This document shows positions 1 to 6,606 of a stretch of DNA of 10,490 nucleotides, in pieces. The stretch spans positions 1 to 10,490 of the forward strand of contig JAFAEB010000264.1 in NCBI GenBank assembly GCA_023424235.1. Reading direction: 5' to 3'. Under the pieces are notes generated by a model. That model searched no databases. It had not been told where the DNA came from and saw only the letters and a program-made list of their open reading frames with translations. Positions within the stretch are counted from its first letter, which is position 1, and every line of letters begins with the position of its first letter. Made by a program: the position numbers and the translations under genes. This stretch comes from Bacillota bacterium. GTDB taxonomy: Bacteria; Bacillota; Clostridia; Lachnospirales; Lachnospiraceae.

Positions 1-39
1 TAATAATACATTAGACCTAAAATCTAGTTTTTCTTTCAT
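1..39 (-). CDS. 5' end of an unidentified gene (partial, runs off window)
   Basis: Thirteen open codons read MKEKLDFRSNVLL on the minus strand, with the ATG at 39-37 preceded by GAGGAG at a spacing of 5 nt. The gene continues beyond position 1, so its product cannot be named. The lysine-rich start turning hydrophobic would suit a membrane transporter, but this is a guess from very few residues. It lies downstream of the tetR-mph pair on the same strand and has its own consensus-like promoter (137-166). A palindrome over that promoter's -10 box matches one in the tetR leader, so the gene is probably under the same regulator. Confidence 0.6.
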   Translation of the reverse strand, partial: MKEKLDFRSNVLL

Positions 40-125
40 AATAGCTCCTCTTGTGTTTATATCTTAAATATTTAAAAATTTGCAATATTTACATTAATTC
101 GTTTACCTATATGCAAAATTTTAAG

Positions 126-139
126 AATGTAACAACATT
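126..139. promoter_or_regulatory. Candidate TetR-type operator, copy 1
   Basis: AATGTAACAACATT is a 5-4-5 inverted repeat covering the last three bases of the -10 box (137-142) and the likely start site of the downstream gene. It differs by one central base from AATGTAAAAACATT at 1738-1751 in the leader of the tetR-family gene. The match includes the preceding G, so 14 of 15 positions are identical. Two copies at two promoters of one locus are most simply read as operators of the linked regulator; the binding itself is inferred. Confidence 0.55.
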
Positions 140-166
140 GTATTGTTTCTAACCACTTACTGTCAA
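137..166 (-). promoter_or_regulatory. Sigma-A type promoter for the edge gene
   Basis: On the minus strand a perfect -35 TTGACA (166-161) is followed by an 18-nt spacer and a -10 TACAAT (142-137). Transcription would start near 130, leaving a leader of about 90 nt before the ATG at 39. The -10 box overlaps a 14-bp palindrome, which suggests repression by a DNA-binding dimer. Confidence 0.65.
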
Positions 167-174
167 TAACTATA

Positions 175-200
175 TTGGGTTTAAGTATAATTTAACCCAA
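175..200 (-). terminator. Weak stem-loop at the end of the phosphotransferase gene
   Basis: TTGGGTT (175-181) and AACCCAA (194-200) form a 7-bp stem with a 12-nt loop, spanning the stop codon at 192-194. No clear T-run follows on the minus strand, so it is at best a weak terminator or an RNA-stabilising 3' hairpin. Some read-through into the edge gene is possible. Confidence 0.3.
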
Positions 201-1088
201 CAAGTCCTTTGCCATTTGGATATACTCATCAATACCTGATATGATAGCAAACTCAGCAACAGAAACAGGATAAGCAGCATCAAGTTCAATAATATGCTCC
301 TTCATCATTGACCAATAATATCCTCCTGCTTCTTTGTAGGCTAAAATAAGAGCGTCCAAGCCTTCTTCCCCGAAAGCTTTGTAGCTAAATACAAAGTCAT
401 TTGATATATCTGTAACTCTTGCTTCCGTCCAGTCAATTAATCCAGTTACATTAGCATCCTTATCAATCATAGTATGTCCTGCGTGAATATCTCCGTGAAT
501 TAACCCAGTTTTCTTTGGCCAAATATCATCATTATTAATCCAATCCTGCCAATGTTTCCATAATTCTTCACGTACAAAAAATTGTCCTTTCACAGAATCC
601 ATTCTCTTCTTCATAGACTGCCTAGCTTCATTGGGTGTATGAACTTCTAATCCAGCTTCTTTTGCTTTTATACTTGGAATGGAATGTAGTTTAGCTAATA
701 CTCTACCTAATGATTTATGAAAGGATATTGGAACATTATCAATATTTATCTCCCACACATAATTTCCAATGGAATGATCAATCGTTCCTGCCGGTACACC
801 ATCTAATCTCTTGTATGCAATAAGCTCATTGGTATAAATAATCCAATTAGGTGCTTGAAAGGTAGTAACATTATTATTTACCAAATCTAATATCTTTTTT
901 TCAAGCTTAGTCTTAGCCATTACATCATCTCTTCTTGGTATACGAATAACCCAATTAAATCCTCTTTCATCTTGCGCTAATACAACTTGAAAATCTAATC
1001 CGGATTCATTAAAAATGATTGTTTCTTCTTTCAAATTTAGATTATGTCTTTTAGCTAATTCATTTATTTGTATAACATTTTTACTCAT
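192..1088 (-). CDS. mph(B)-like: Macrolide 2'-phosphotransferase, Mph(B)-like
   Basis: This 298-residue kinase is predicted to phosphorylate the 2'-OH of the desosamine sugar of 14- to 16-membered macrolides, using a nucleoside triphosphate, in the cytoplasm. The call rests on close resemblance to Mph(B) as I know it. Shared stretches include NESGLDFQ, QAPNWIIYT, the segment LDGVPAGTIDH and WPKKTGLIHGD. Counted from the ATG, the aminoglycoside-phosphotransferase catalytic loop HGDIH lies at 198-202 (Asp200), and the metal-binding IDWTEA at 218-223 (Asp219). A GTG lies three codons upstream (1097), but GGAG at 1100-1097 is 8 nt from the ATG at 1088 and touches that GTG. The ATG product also begins MSK, as Mph(B) does. 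The gene starts 23 nt after the tetR stop, so it is almost certainly co-transcribed and regulated with it. All catalytic residues are present; substrate range is untested. Confidence 0.92.
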   Translation of the reverse strand: MSKNVIQINELAKRHNLNLKEETIIFNESGLDFQVVLAQDERGFNWVIRIPRRDDVMAKTKLEKKILDLVNNNVTTFQAPNWIIYTNELIAYKRLDGVPAGTIDHSIGNYVWEINIDNVPISFHKSLGRVLAKLHSIPSIKAKEAGLEVHTPNEARQSMKKRMDSVKGQFFVREELWKHWQDWINNDDIWPKKTGLIHGDIHAGHTMIDKDANVTGLIDWTEARVTDISNDFVFSYKAFGEEGLDALILAYKEAGGYYWSMMKEHIIELDAAYPVSVAEFAIISGIDEYIQMAKDLLG

Positions 1089-1111
1089 TCGATTCACTCC
1101 AGTCTTTTTAT

Positions 1112-1714
1112 TTAAAGAGAGTTTCTTATTTGATTGGTAACCGCTTCGAATAGTAACTCTCTTACCATTTCATAATTATAGTTCTGTAAATCTCTCTTCT
1201 GAGAACCTATTAGCAATGTTGCTCTTAATGTTCCAGCGATAACACTTGGATCTTCACCAATAATTTCATTTGTAGCTTGATGTTCCTTTATAAACTCCAT
1301 CAATGAGACAATACTTATTAATGTTTTAGAGGCAACATATCCCGGGTTTAACTTTCTAGCTACAAGTTTGTACTCGTCAAGGTCATAAATCAGTCGTTGT
1401 GTTAATATTTTAGACTCTAACTCATGGGTCATTTCATTTAAGTATACCTTTATTGCTAGGTGAATATTCTTAGCGGCTTTTACCTTAGGCCATATTTTGT
1501 CTTCAATTTCCTCTCCTTCCATACCTAAAAGTTCCATGTATAGCATTTCTTTGGATTCATAAAAGATATAAAAAGAACTCTTAGCGATACCAACAGATGA
1601 AGTTATGTCCTCGAGAGACGTACTTTTAAATCCTTTATCGATAAATAGACGATGAGAGATTTCTTTAATTTCTTCTTTTAATCTATTTTTTTCTAACTCA
1701 GTAAATTTAGCCAT
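1112..1714 (-). CDS. TetR/AcrR-family transcriptional regulator
   Basis: This 200-residue protein has the usual TetR size. The N-terminal helix-turn-helix lies at about residues 13-60, with the recognition part SLEDITSSVGIAKSSFYIFY at 33-52 and the following K55 of the conserved F-x-x-K-x-x-L segment. The C-terminal helices, which bind ligand and dimerise in this family, are not recognisable by eye. The start is secure, with AAGGAGG about 7 nt before the ATG. It is the first gene of an operon whose second gene is an Mph-type macrolide phosphotransferase. By analogy with MphR(A) it may be a macrolide-responsive repressor, but it does not look like MphR(A) in sequence, so the effector is an inference. 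A palindrome in its own leader (1738-1751) suggests autoregulation. Confidence 0.88.
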   Translation of the reverse strand: MAKFTELEKNRLKEEIKEISHRLFIDKGFKSTSLEDITSSVGIAKSSFYIFYESKEMLYMELLGMEGEEIEDKIWPKVKAAKNIHLAIKVYLNEMTHELESKILTQRLIYDLDEYKLVARKLNPGYVASKTLISIVSLMEFIKEHQATNEIIGEDPSVIAGTLRATLLIGSQKRDLQNYNYEMVRELLFEAVTNQIRNSL

Positions 1715-1737
1715 AATGCTTCCTCCTTAGTTCTGAG

Positions 1738-1751
1738 AATGTAAAAACATT
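1738..1751. promoter_or_regulatory. Candidate TetR-type operator, copy 2
   Basis: AATGTAAAAACATT is a perfect 5-4-5 inverted repeat lying 24 nt upstream of the tetR ATG, just downstream of the probable transcription start. It is the partner of the copy at 126-139, with one central base different. The position suits autorepression by the encoded regulator. Confidence 0.55.
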
Positions 1752-1767
1752 TTGTTGATTTGTTTTT

Positions 1768-1796
1768 ATATTAGCATGATAAAGCTCAAAGAGCAA
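1768..1796 (-). promoter_or_regulatory. Probable promoter of the tetR-mph operon
   Basis: On the minus strand, -35 TTGCTC (1796-1791), a 17-nt spacer and -10 TAATAT (1773-1768) precede the palindrome at 1738-1751 and the strong ribosome binding site. No better pair was seen between here and the gene. Confidence 0.45.
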
Positions 1797-2227
1797 GTGA
1801 AATTTATCTTAGCAATATAAATAAGTAAGCTCACCCTATTTACCGATAATGTTTTGTGCCTAAGTAAATTTTTAACTAATATAAACAAATTTTAGTCATA
1901 ATTTCTATCTGTGTAACATAAATATATAATATAGACAAGTTATCTAATCTCTCTCTTTCTAATCGAACCACATCATGGCACACAAAGAAAATATAAAGCA
2001 TCTAATCATTTATTCCAATAACTTTAAATCCAATATTTGCTTAAACTAGATATCGCCGTTTCAACATAATTTAAACTAGGAATCTACACTACAATTGAAT
2101 ATTCATTGAGACTGTAGTTGAAATTAATTAAATCTTTATAAAATCATTGAAAGGGGTGATACCGTTGAAATTACTAAATTATTAATTTTAACAATCTAAT
2201 TAATTTACAATTTTAAGGAGGAATACT
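1797..2227. other. Non-coding region upstream of the glucanase gene
   Basis: No convincing protein gene is present. What can be seen: the 9-mer TTAAACTAG twice, at 2041-2049 and 2071-2079, exactly 30 bp apart; the inverted repeat ACTACA (2088-2093) / TGTAGT (2113-2118) enclosing the palindrome TGAATATTCA (2096-2105); and a weak promoter candidate TTGAAA (2118-2123), 15 nt, TAAAAT (2139-2144). A very strong ribosome binding site follows at 2150-2158, ahead of a six-codon reading frame at 2165-2185. The glucanase gene's own site is AAGGAGG at 2215-2221. The region probably holds the regulatory elements of the glucanase gene; none has a recognised binder. Confidence 0.5.
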
Positions 2228-3466
2228 ATGTTTAAAAAAAGAAAATGCATATGTATTATATTATCATTAATACTATTAATTCCCTTTATACCTGTAAAAA
2301 AGGTAGATGCTGCTACTAACTGGAACTTGGTCTGGAGCGATGAATTTGACAAAGGTTCCCTTGACACCTCTAACTGGACTGCAGAAATAGGTACAGGAAG
2401 CAATGGTTGGGGCAACAACGAATTACAATATTATACGAATCGAACTGAAAATCTTCAAGTAACTGGAGGTAATCTCGTTATTACGGCACGTAAGGAAAAC
2501 TATGGAGGAAAGAATTATACTTCAGCAAGAATTAAGAGTCAAGGATTACGTAATTTTACATATGGTAAAATTGAAGCTCGTATTAAATTGCCAACAGGTC
2601 AAGGTCTATGGCCAGCCTTTTGGATGTTAGGAAGTAATTTTTCATCAGCTGGTTGGCCATACTGTGGTGAAATTGATATTATGGAGCGCGTTAATACCAA
2701 CTCATTCGTAAATGGTACTGTTCACTGGGATGCCAACGGTTATGCTAGCTATGGTAGAGAATCTGGATATATAGATTTTTCTGGATATCATGTATATTCT
2801 GTAGAATGGGACAGTAATTATATTAGATGGTTTGTAGATGGTGTTCAATTTAACGAATTTTATATTGCTAACGGAACTGGTAATACTGAGGAGTTTCAAC
2901 GCTCACATTTTATTTTATTCAATCTTGCTGTAGGTGGAAATTGGCCAGGCAGTCCTAATTCTCAAACTCCTTTCCCATCACAAATGTTAGTAGATTATGT
3001 TAGAGTATATCAAACAACAGCTCCAACTAGTATTGTCAGTGGTGGTATTTATACTCTAACTGCCAAATGCAGTAATAAAGTTCTAGACGTTGTTGATGCC
3101 TCTCTATCGGACGGAGCTAAAATGCAACAATGGACAAACTATACTGCAACGAATCAACAATTTAGAGTTGAACTTATGGGAGATGGATACTATAAATTAA
3201 CAGCAATTCATAGTGGTAAGGTACTAGATGTACCATATGGAGCTACTACTAGTGGAGTGCAGTTACAACAATGTTTTAATAACGATAGTAATGCACAACG
3301 GTGGCGGATTGTAGATGTGGGTAGCGGTTATTTTAAACTTATCAATAAAGCTAGTGGACTAGCAATGGATGTATCCAGTTCATCTACTGCAGACGGTGCA
3401 ATTGTACAACAATGGACTGATAATGGAAGTGACGCTCAAAAATGGTTCTTCACAAAAGTTAATTAA
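2228..3466 (+). CDS. Secreted GH16 endo-beta-1,3-glucanase (laminarinase) with CBM13/ricin-B domain
   Basis: This 412-residue exported glycoside hydrolase has a Sec signal peptide at residues 1-28: KKRK, a hydrophobic core, and probable cleavage after VDA. The GH16 domain covers about 31-262, with WPAFWML at 128-134 and the catalytic signature GEIDIME at 147-153 (nucleophile Glu148, Asp150, acid/base Glu153). The extra Met in EIDIME is the beta-bulge form of laminarinases, whereas lichenases have EIDIE, so internal beta-1,3-glucan cleavage is expected. Residues 273-412 form a ricin-type beta-trefoil of three repeats, marked by QQW (300), QQC (347) and QQW (394), which probably binds carbohydrate. 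The ATG follows AAGGAGG by 6 nt. It stands alone between a long upstream region and a terminator, so it is probably monocistronic. Exact substrate preference (laminarin, callose, mixed-linkage glucan) cannot be read from the sequence. Confidence 0.92.
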   Translation: MFKKRKCICIILSLILLIPFIPVKKVDAATNWNLVWSDEFDKGSLDTSNWTAEIGTGSNGWGNNELQYYTNRTENLQVTGGNLVITARKENYGGKNYTSARIKSQGLRNFTYGKIEARIKLPTGQGLWPAFWMLGSNFSSAGWPYCGEIDIMERVNTNSFVNGTVHWDANGYASYGRESGYIDFSGYHVYSVEWDSNYIRWFVDGVQFNEFYIANGTGNTEEFQRSHFILFNLAVGGNWPGSPNSQTPFPSQMLVDYVRVYQTTAPTSIVSGGIYTLTAKCSNKVLDVVDASLSDGAKMQQWTNYTATNQQFRVELMGDGYYKLTAIHSGKVLDVPYGATTSGVQLQQCFNNDSNAQRWRIVDVGSGYFKLINKASGLAMDVSSSSTADGAIVQQWTDNGSDAQKWFFTKVN

Positions 3467-3557
3467 TAATTTTAGTTTATACTTAAAATATATGTCTGTT
3501 AAGTTTATATTAAAATGGTTATAACTATTATTGTGTATTGATTTTATTCTAAATAAC

Positions 3558-3601
3558 AAAACTAATAATGCGGATTCTTAAGAATCCGCATTATTAGTTT
3601 T
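3558..3601. terminator. Bidirectional intrinsic terminator, 44-bp perfect palindrome
   Basis: A 22-bp arm (3558-3579) is followed immediately by its perfect complement (3580-3601), centred on TTAA and including GCGGATTC/GAATCCGC. T-rich tracts follow on the plus strand (from 3598), and T-rich sequence also follows on the minus strand. It lies between the ends of two convergent genes (stops at 3466 and 3609) and can serve both. Confidence 0.88.
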
Positions 3602-3608
3602 ATTCTTT

Positions 3609-4094
3609 TTAGAATAGGATACTTTGGTAGTCAAAACTAGCTTGTAAATCTTTAACATACTGGTATGGATTCGTATGAGCTTCTGTTTCAAATTCCTTAG
3701 CTAAAGCAGTTAATAAAGAATCTTTAGCTAAGCAACTATTCTCTATCTCTGATTTTATATGTTCTGTGAATTGTTTTTCGCTCATCCAGCAGATTTGCTC
3801 TAAGGGACTTGCATCCTTACAGAAAATCACAAGGGATAAAAAGTCCTTAAAGTTCCATGCAATAGGTTCCACAAAATGCTGACCACATGGGATAGGACTA
3901 ACAACAAAAACCATATCGTAACTAATAGATGGAATGAAGCAAAAATGTATTCCATCAACCCCTAACCAGCCAACTATCTCTGCTCCAATGGGTGTACAAA
4001 AATATGTCATGTCACTATCCTCATAACCTAAACCAATTACATCCTTTTGGAAAGGTAAAGCATGAAAACGATCCAATAATTCATTTTTAAACAT
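3609..4094 (-). CDS. Hypothetical protein, possibly SUKH (SMI1/KNR4)-like
   Basis: This 161-residue protein has no signal peptide or membrane segment and is probably cytosolic. The segment at residues 48-92 reads GIHFCFIPS, then MVFVVSPIPCG, then VEPIAWNFKDFLSLVI. It resembles the core of SMI1/KNR4-type (SUKH) proteins, which include immunity proteins to polymorphic toxins and many orphan cytosolic proteins. The likeness is from memory of the pattern, not a computed match. The C-terminal half is helical and rich in charged residues. The ATG follows a GGGGG ribosome binding site by about 5 nt. No toxin gene is adjacent, so an immunity role is not supported by context. It ends at the palindromic terminator shared with the glucanase gene. 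Confidence 0.7.
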   Translation of the reverse strand: MFKNELLDRFHALPFQKDVIGLGYEDSDMTYFCTPIGAEIVGWLGVDGIHFCFIPSISYDMVFVVSPIPCGQHFVEPIAWNFKDFLSLVIFCKDASPLEQICWMSEKQFTEHIKSEIENSCLAKDSLLTALAKEFETEAHTNPYQYVKDLQASFDYQSILF

Positions 4095-4186
4095 ATCATC
4101 CCCCTACTTAATCTATATAACTTACTATGATATAAAAACTTGAAATTAACTAATTGTATTAATCATATTAAACACTTCTATAAAAA

Positions 4187-4939
4187 CTACAACTTTGTAT
4201 CATTAATAAAATCAGATATCATCTCTACAAAAACATTTTCACTATCCGAATCCGTCATGTATGTATATTCTACATGATTATATCCCTTCATCAATTTATA
4301 GGTAAGTTTATCTTCATCATATCCAAAGCTTTTTAAGGTGGAACAAACAAGATAATTTTGCTCTAATCGATTTGCTATGTCGCGATCGGCTACTAATATC
4401 ATGATTGGTGATTTAATTGGATTAACACCAATGTGATAAAGTGGAGCTGCTTCATCAATAATTACCCTACGGCTATCCATCCCACGTTCCCTAAGTACAT
4501 TAAAATGAGTGGTAGGTTGAGCTGAATCAAAAATATAACCTACAATATCATTAGGATTCATTCCATGTTTACTCAGATACTCTTTATTAAAACATAGCAT
4601 CATAGCAAGATATGCCCCGGCAGATGAGCCTGCAATATATATTTTATTACTAGCTCCATAGTTCTCAATGTTGTGATGTACCCAACTAACAGCCAAAGCC
4701 GAATCTTCTATAAACTCTGGATACTTAGCTTCAGGATACATTCTATAATTTGCTGCTGCAACTGCTATACCTTTTCTAACAAGTGCCTTATACACATTGA
4801 TATCTGAGGACTTATCTCCACTTTCTAAACCACCACCATGAAAAAATACCATCGTAGGAAAATCAATAGAATCTGGTAAATATAAATCAAGCTTACACAA
4901 ATCAAATTTATCATATAAAATATCTTTTATAACTTTCAT
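4187..4939 (-). CDS. Alpha/beta-hydrolase fold esterase
   Basis: This 250-residue cytosolic hydrolase is of the hormone-sensitive-lipase/carboxylesterase kind. Counting from the chosen start, the oxyanion-hole motif HGGG lies at 34-37. The nucleophile elbow GSSAG is at 104-108 (Ser106), an acid candidate at Asp185 or Asp187 (ADRD), and the catalytic His at 222 in NHVEY. The triad is complete, so the enzyme should be active on small esters or amides; the substrate is unknown. An ATG two codons upstream (4945) is only 1 nt from AGGAG, whereas the ATG at 4939 is 7 nt from it and is preferred. It begins 27 nt after the stop of the frameshifted methyltransferase and is probably co-transcribed with it. 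No signal peptide was seen. Confidence 0.85.
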   Translation of the reverse strand: MKVIKDILYDKFDLCKLDLYLPDSIDFPTMVFFHGGGLESGDKSSDINVYKALVRKGIAVAAANYRMYPEAKYPEFIEDSALAVSWVHHNIENYGASNKIYIAGSSAGAYLAMMLCFNKEYLSKHGMNPNDIVGYIFDSAQPTTHFNVLRERGMDSRRVIIDEAAPLYHIGVNPIKSPIMILVADRDIANRLEQNYLVCSTLKSFGYDEDKLTYKLMKGYNHVEYTYMTDSDSENVFVEMISDFINDTKL

Positions 4940-4966
4940 TATCATACTCCTCTACTAACTTGATAT

Positions 4967-5374
4967 TTACTTCTTTGAATCAAGAACAAACATAGATGCA
5001 TCTTGCCCCATAAAAATTTTGCTTCCAGAATAAAAGGTTTTCGTTTGAATATTCTTAAAGCCAATTTTATTCATAATGTCTTTAAGCTCATTTTGATCGA
5101 ATCCATTATGAACCATATCAGAAACTACTTGGTCATTTTTATTAAAATCTACGATTAGCAAATGCCCATCATCATTCAGAGCCTCATATAACCTAGATAA
5201 CACTACTTCATAATCATCGATATGAAGTAAAACCTGTGCCATAAAGATATAATCTACATGTAAATCTGATAAACTATCCTTCTCAAAATCAAAGCATAGG
5301 GTATTTGCATTCGTGATTTTTTCCTTCGAGATCTTATTCCTTATCTCATGTATCATATTTTGTGATGTATCTAG
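4967..5374 (-). pseudogene. Class I SAM-dependent methyltransferase, C-terminal fragment after frameshift
   Basis: In this frame the protein continues as LDTSQNMIHEI, then DYIFMAQVLLHIDD, GHLLIVDFNKND and a C-terminal FYSGSKIFMGQDASMF. These are the later motifs of a small methyltransferase whose SAM-binding motif I lies in the other frame just upstream (5375-5567). The internal ATG at 5356 has no ribosome binding site and falls after the motif II region, so it is not an independent gene. The break is at an A5 run on the plus strand (5375-5379). Restoring frame needs one extra base removed or two bases added. The remaining C-terminal part shows no further damage, so the lesion is recent, a sequencing error, or (least likely) programmed. 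Target of methylation unknown. Confidence 0.8.
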
Positions 5375-5567
5375 AAAAAGAAGATTTAAATTCTTCTAAC
5401 AAAATCATTCCAACAAGTCCCGTTCCACATCCGAAGTCAATAGCACTCTTATCTTTTGTATTCACTAAATATTCTTGAATTGCATCTGCGGATAACTTTG
5501 CTATATGAATTCTATCTGGTGTATCATACATAGTTGCAATCATTTCAAATTTATCTGTATTCCCCAT
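5346..5567 (-). pseudogene. Class I SAM-dependent methyltransferase, N-terminal fragment
   Basis: The ATG at 5567 follows GAGGG by 4 nt and opens a 73-residue frame. It contains the SAM-binding motif I AIDFGCGTG (residues 42-50), preceded by a helical N-terminus. After EEFKSS (about residue 63) the frame loses sense, reads a short unrelated tail and stops at 5346. The rest of the enzyme continues in another frame from 5374. Joined, the two pieces give a protein of about 200 residues with the order expected of a small class I methyltransferase. It is the promoter-proximal gene of the unit that also carries the esterase (4187-4939). Confidence 0.8.
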
Positions 5568-5635
5568 ACATCCCTCACAGTCTATATTTTATATTATTTG
5601 ATTCTTATTACAAAGTCCAACTAGTCTTTCTAATA

Positions 5636-5663
5636 AATATACCTTATTTCCAGTAAATTGCAA
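5636..5663 (-). promoter_or_regulatory. Probable promoter of the methyltransferase-esterase unit
   Basis: On the minus strand, -35 TTGCAA (5663-5658), a 16-nt spacer and -10 TATATT (5641-5636) lie about 70 nt before the ATG at 5567. A second, weaker pair (TTGGAC, 18 nt, TAATAT) lies nearer the gene, so the exact start is uncertain. Confidence 0.4.
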
Positions 5664-5774
5664 TACTTTAATTGATAACAGGTATAACCACTAAGTTTCA
5701 GTTTAGTTACTTAATATAGTTTCATAGTATCCTTTCTTACTATCATTTCCAACTGTGATTTCTAACTATCTTTA

Positions 5775-5833
5775 TATCATCGTTTTTAGTATCGTCCTTA
5801 GTTTCGTTCTTATTATCGTCTTATTATCGTTTA
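5775..5833. repeat. Degenerate 12-bp tandem repeat, five copies
   Basis: Successive units are TATCATCGTTTT (5775), TAGTATCGTCCT (5787), TAGTTTCGTTCT (5799), TATTATCGTCT (5811, one base short) and TATTATCGTTTA (5822). All keep TCGT in the same place. Stops occur in the reading frames, so the repeat is not coding. It lies midway in the 403-bp gap between the divergent methyltransferase and acetyltransferase genes. Apart from this repeat and the promoter features, that gap shows nothing recognisable. Confidence 0.7.
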
Positions 5834-5885
5834 TAGCCTATCTTCTCTAGATTTAATAATATTTGCACAAAATCTATAAAAGTAT

Positions 5886-5938
5886 TTGCAATATATAGTA
5901 AAAGCATCTTATACTACTCTTAATAATAAACTAAGAGT
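5886..5938 (+). promoter_or_regulatory. Acetyltransferase promoter with an inverted repeat at the start site
   Basis: -35 TTGCAA (5886-5891), an 18-nt spacer and -10 TATACT (5910-5915) are followed at once by the inverted repeat ACTCTTA (5916-5922) / TAAGAGT (5932-5938). The repeat has a 9-nt centre and spans the expected +1. It could be an operator or a 5' RNA hairpin. A separate 10-bp palindrome TTGTTAACAA (5948-5957) abuts the ribosome binding site. Confidence 0.5.
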
Positions 5939-5970
5939 TACAGATTATTGTTAACAAAGGAGAACGGAAT

Positions 5971-6525
5971 ATGTTTATTAATGCAAAAATTGAAACGATT
6001 AGGCTGATTCTTCGACCATACTGTTTAGAGGATGTTGATGATATCTATACAATTGTTAATGAAAATGATTTCTACCAATACATTCCTGAAGAAGTACCTA
6101 CACACGAGGATGTAAAAAAAATTATTGAATGGTCAATTAAGCAAAATCAAAGGAATACTGCAGATAAAATATATAAGTTTACCAACGCAATTATACATAA
6201 AAAAGACAATAAGATTATTGGCTATTGTGGTCTTGGTCCAGATGATTTAGGTATGGGACAAATTGAACTATATTATGGTATATCATCTGAATATCGTAGG
6301 CTGGGACTAGCACGAGAAGCTGCAAGAGCAATTATTAAATATGGATTTGAAGTAATTGGGTTAGATAGAATCGTTGCATTTGTTCATTATGAAAACCTAT
6401 CTTCTCTTAAGCTTCTTGAGAGTCTTGGAATGAGCTATCACTTTAGAATTAATAATCTTGATGACGAAAATAAAAACTTTGATGGCCATTGCTATTACAC
6501 TATTACGAAGCAACAATTCAAATAA
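5971..6525 (+). CDS. GNAT-family N-acetyltransferase (RimJ/RimL-like)
   Basis: This 184-residue cytosolic enzyme is predicted to move an acetyl group from acetyl-CoA to an amine. The opening ETIRLILRPYCLEDVDDIY is the usual N-terminus of the RimJ/RimL-type (Acetyltransf_3) subfamily. The acetyl-CoA pyrophosphate-binding motif A is YRRLGLAREA at residues 108-117. The late motif with Asn142 in ENLSSLKLLESLGM (141-154) is also typical. The ATG follows AAAGGAG by 9 nt. It is transcribed alone, divergently from the methyltransferase unit and convergently to the MazG-like gene. The acceptor could be a protein N-terminus, an antibiotic or another small amine; the sequence does not say which. Confidence 0.87.
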   Translation: MFINAKIETIRLILRPYCLEDVDDIYTIVNENDFYQYIPEEVPTHEDVKKIIEWSIKQNQRNTADKIYKFTNAIIHKKDNKIIGYCGLGPDDLGMGQIELYYGISSEYRRLGLAREAARAIIKYGFEVIGLDRIVAFVHYENLSSLKLLESLGMSYHFRINNLDDENKNFDGHCYYTITKQQFK

Positions 6526-6606
6526 GTTCCTTTCATTGAGTAACATGAATAGCATTAATCTTGTTTCATCATATTACAGCAATTGAAGAAATTATCTTTA
6601 TATATT

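Noticed and set aside
1112..1714. Naming the TetR protein MphR
   Set aside because: Only the position next to an mph gene suggests this; the sequence does not resemble MphR(A) as I know it.
1975..2049. Plus-strand 24-codon frame beginning MAHKENIK
   Set aside because: No ribosome binding site precedes the ATG and no motif is visible; it is likely chance in an AT-rich gap.
2200..2899. Open frames on the minus strand at 2200-2418 and 2702-2899
   Set aside because: Both lie opposite the well-supported GH16 gene, lack ribosome binding sites, and give low-complexity proteins without recognisable domains.
3609..4094. Immunity protein of a toxin-immunity pair
   Set aside because: The SUKH likeness alone is not enough; no toxin, secretion signal gene or repeat-rich effector lies beside it.
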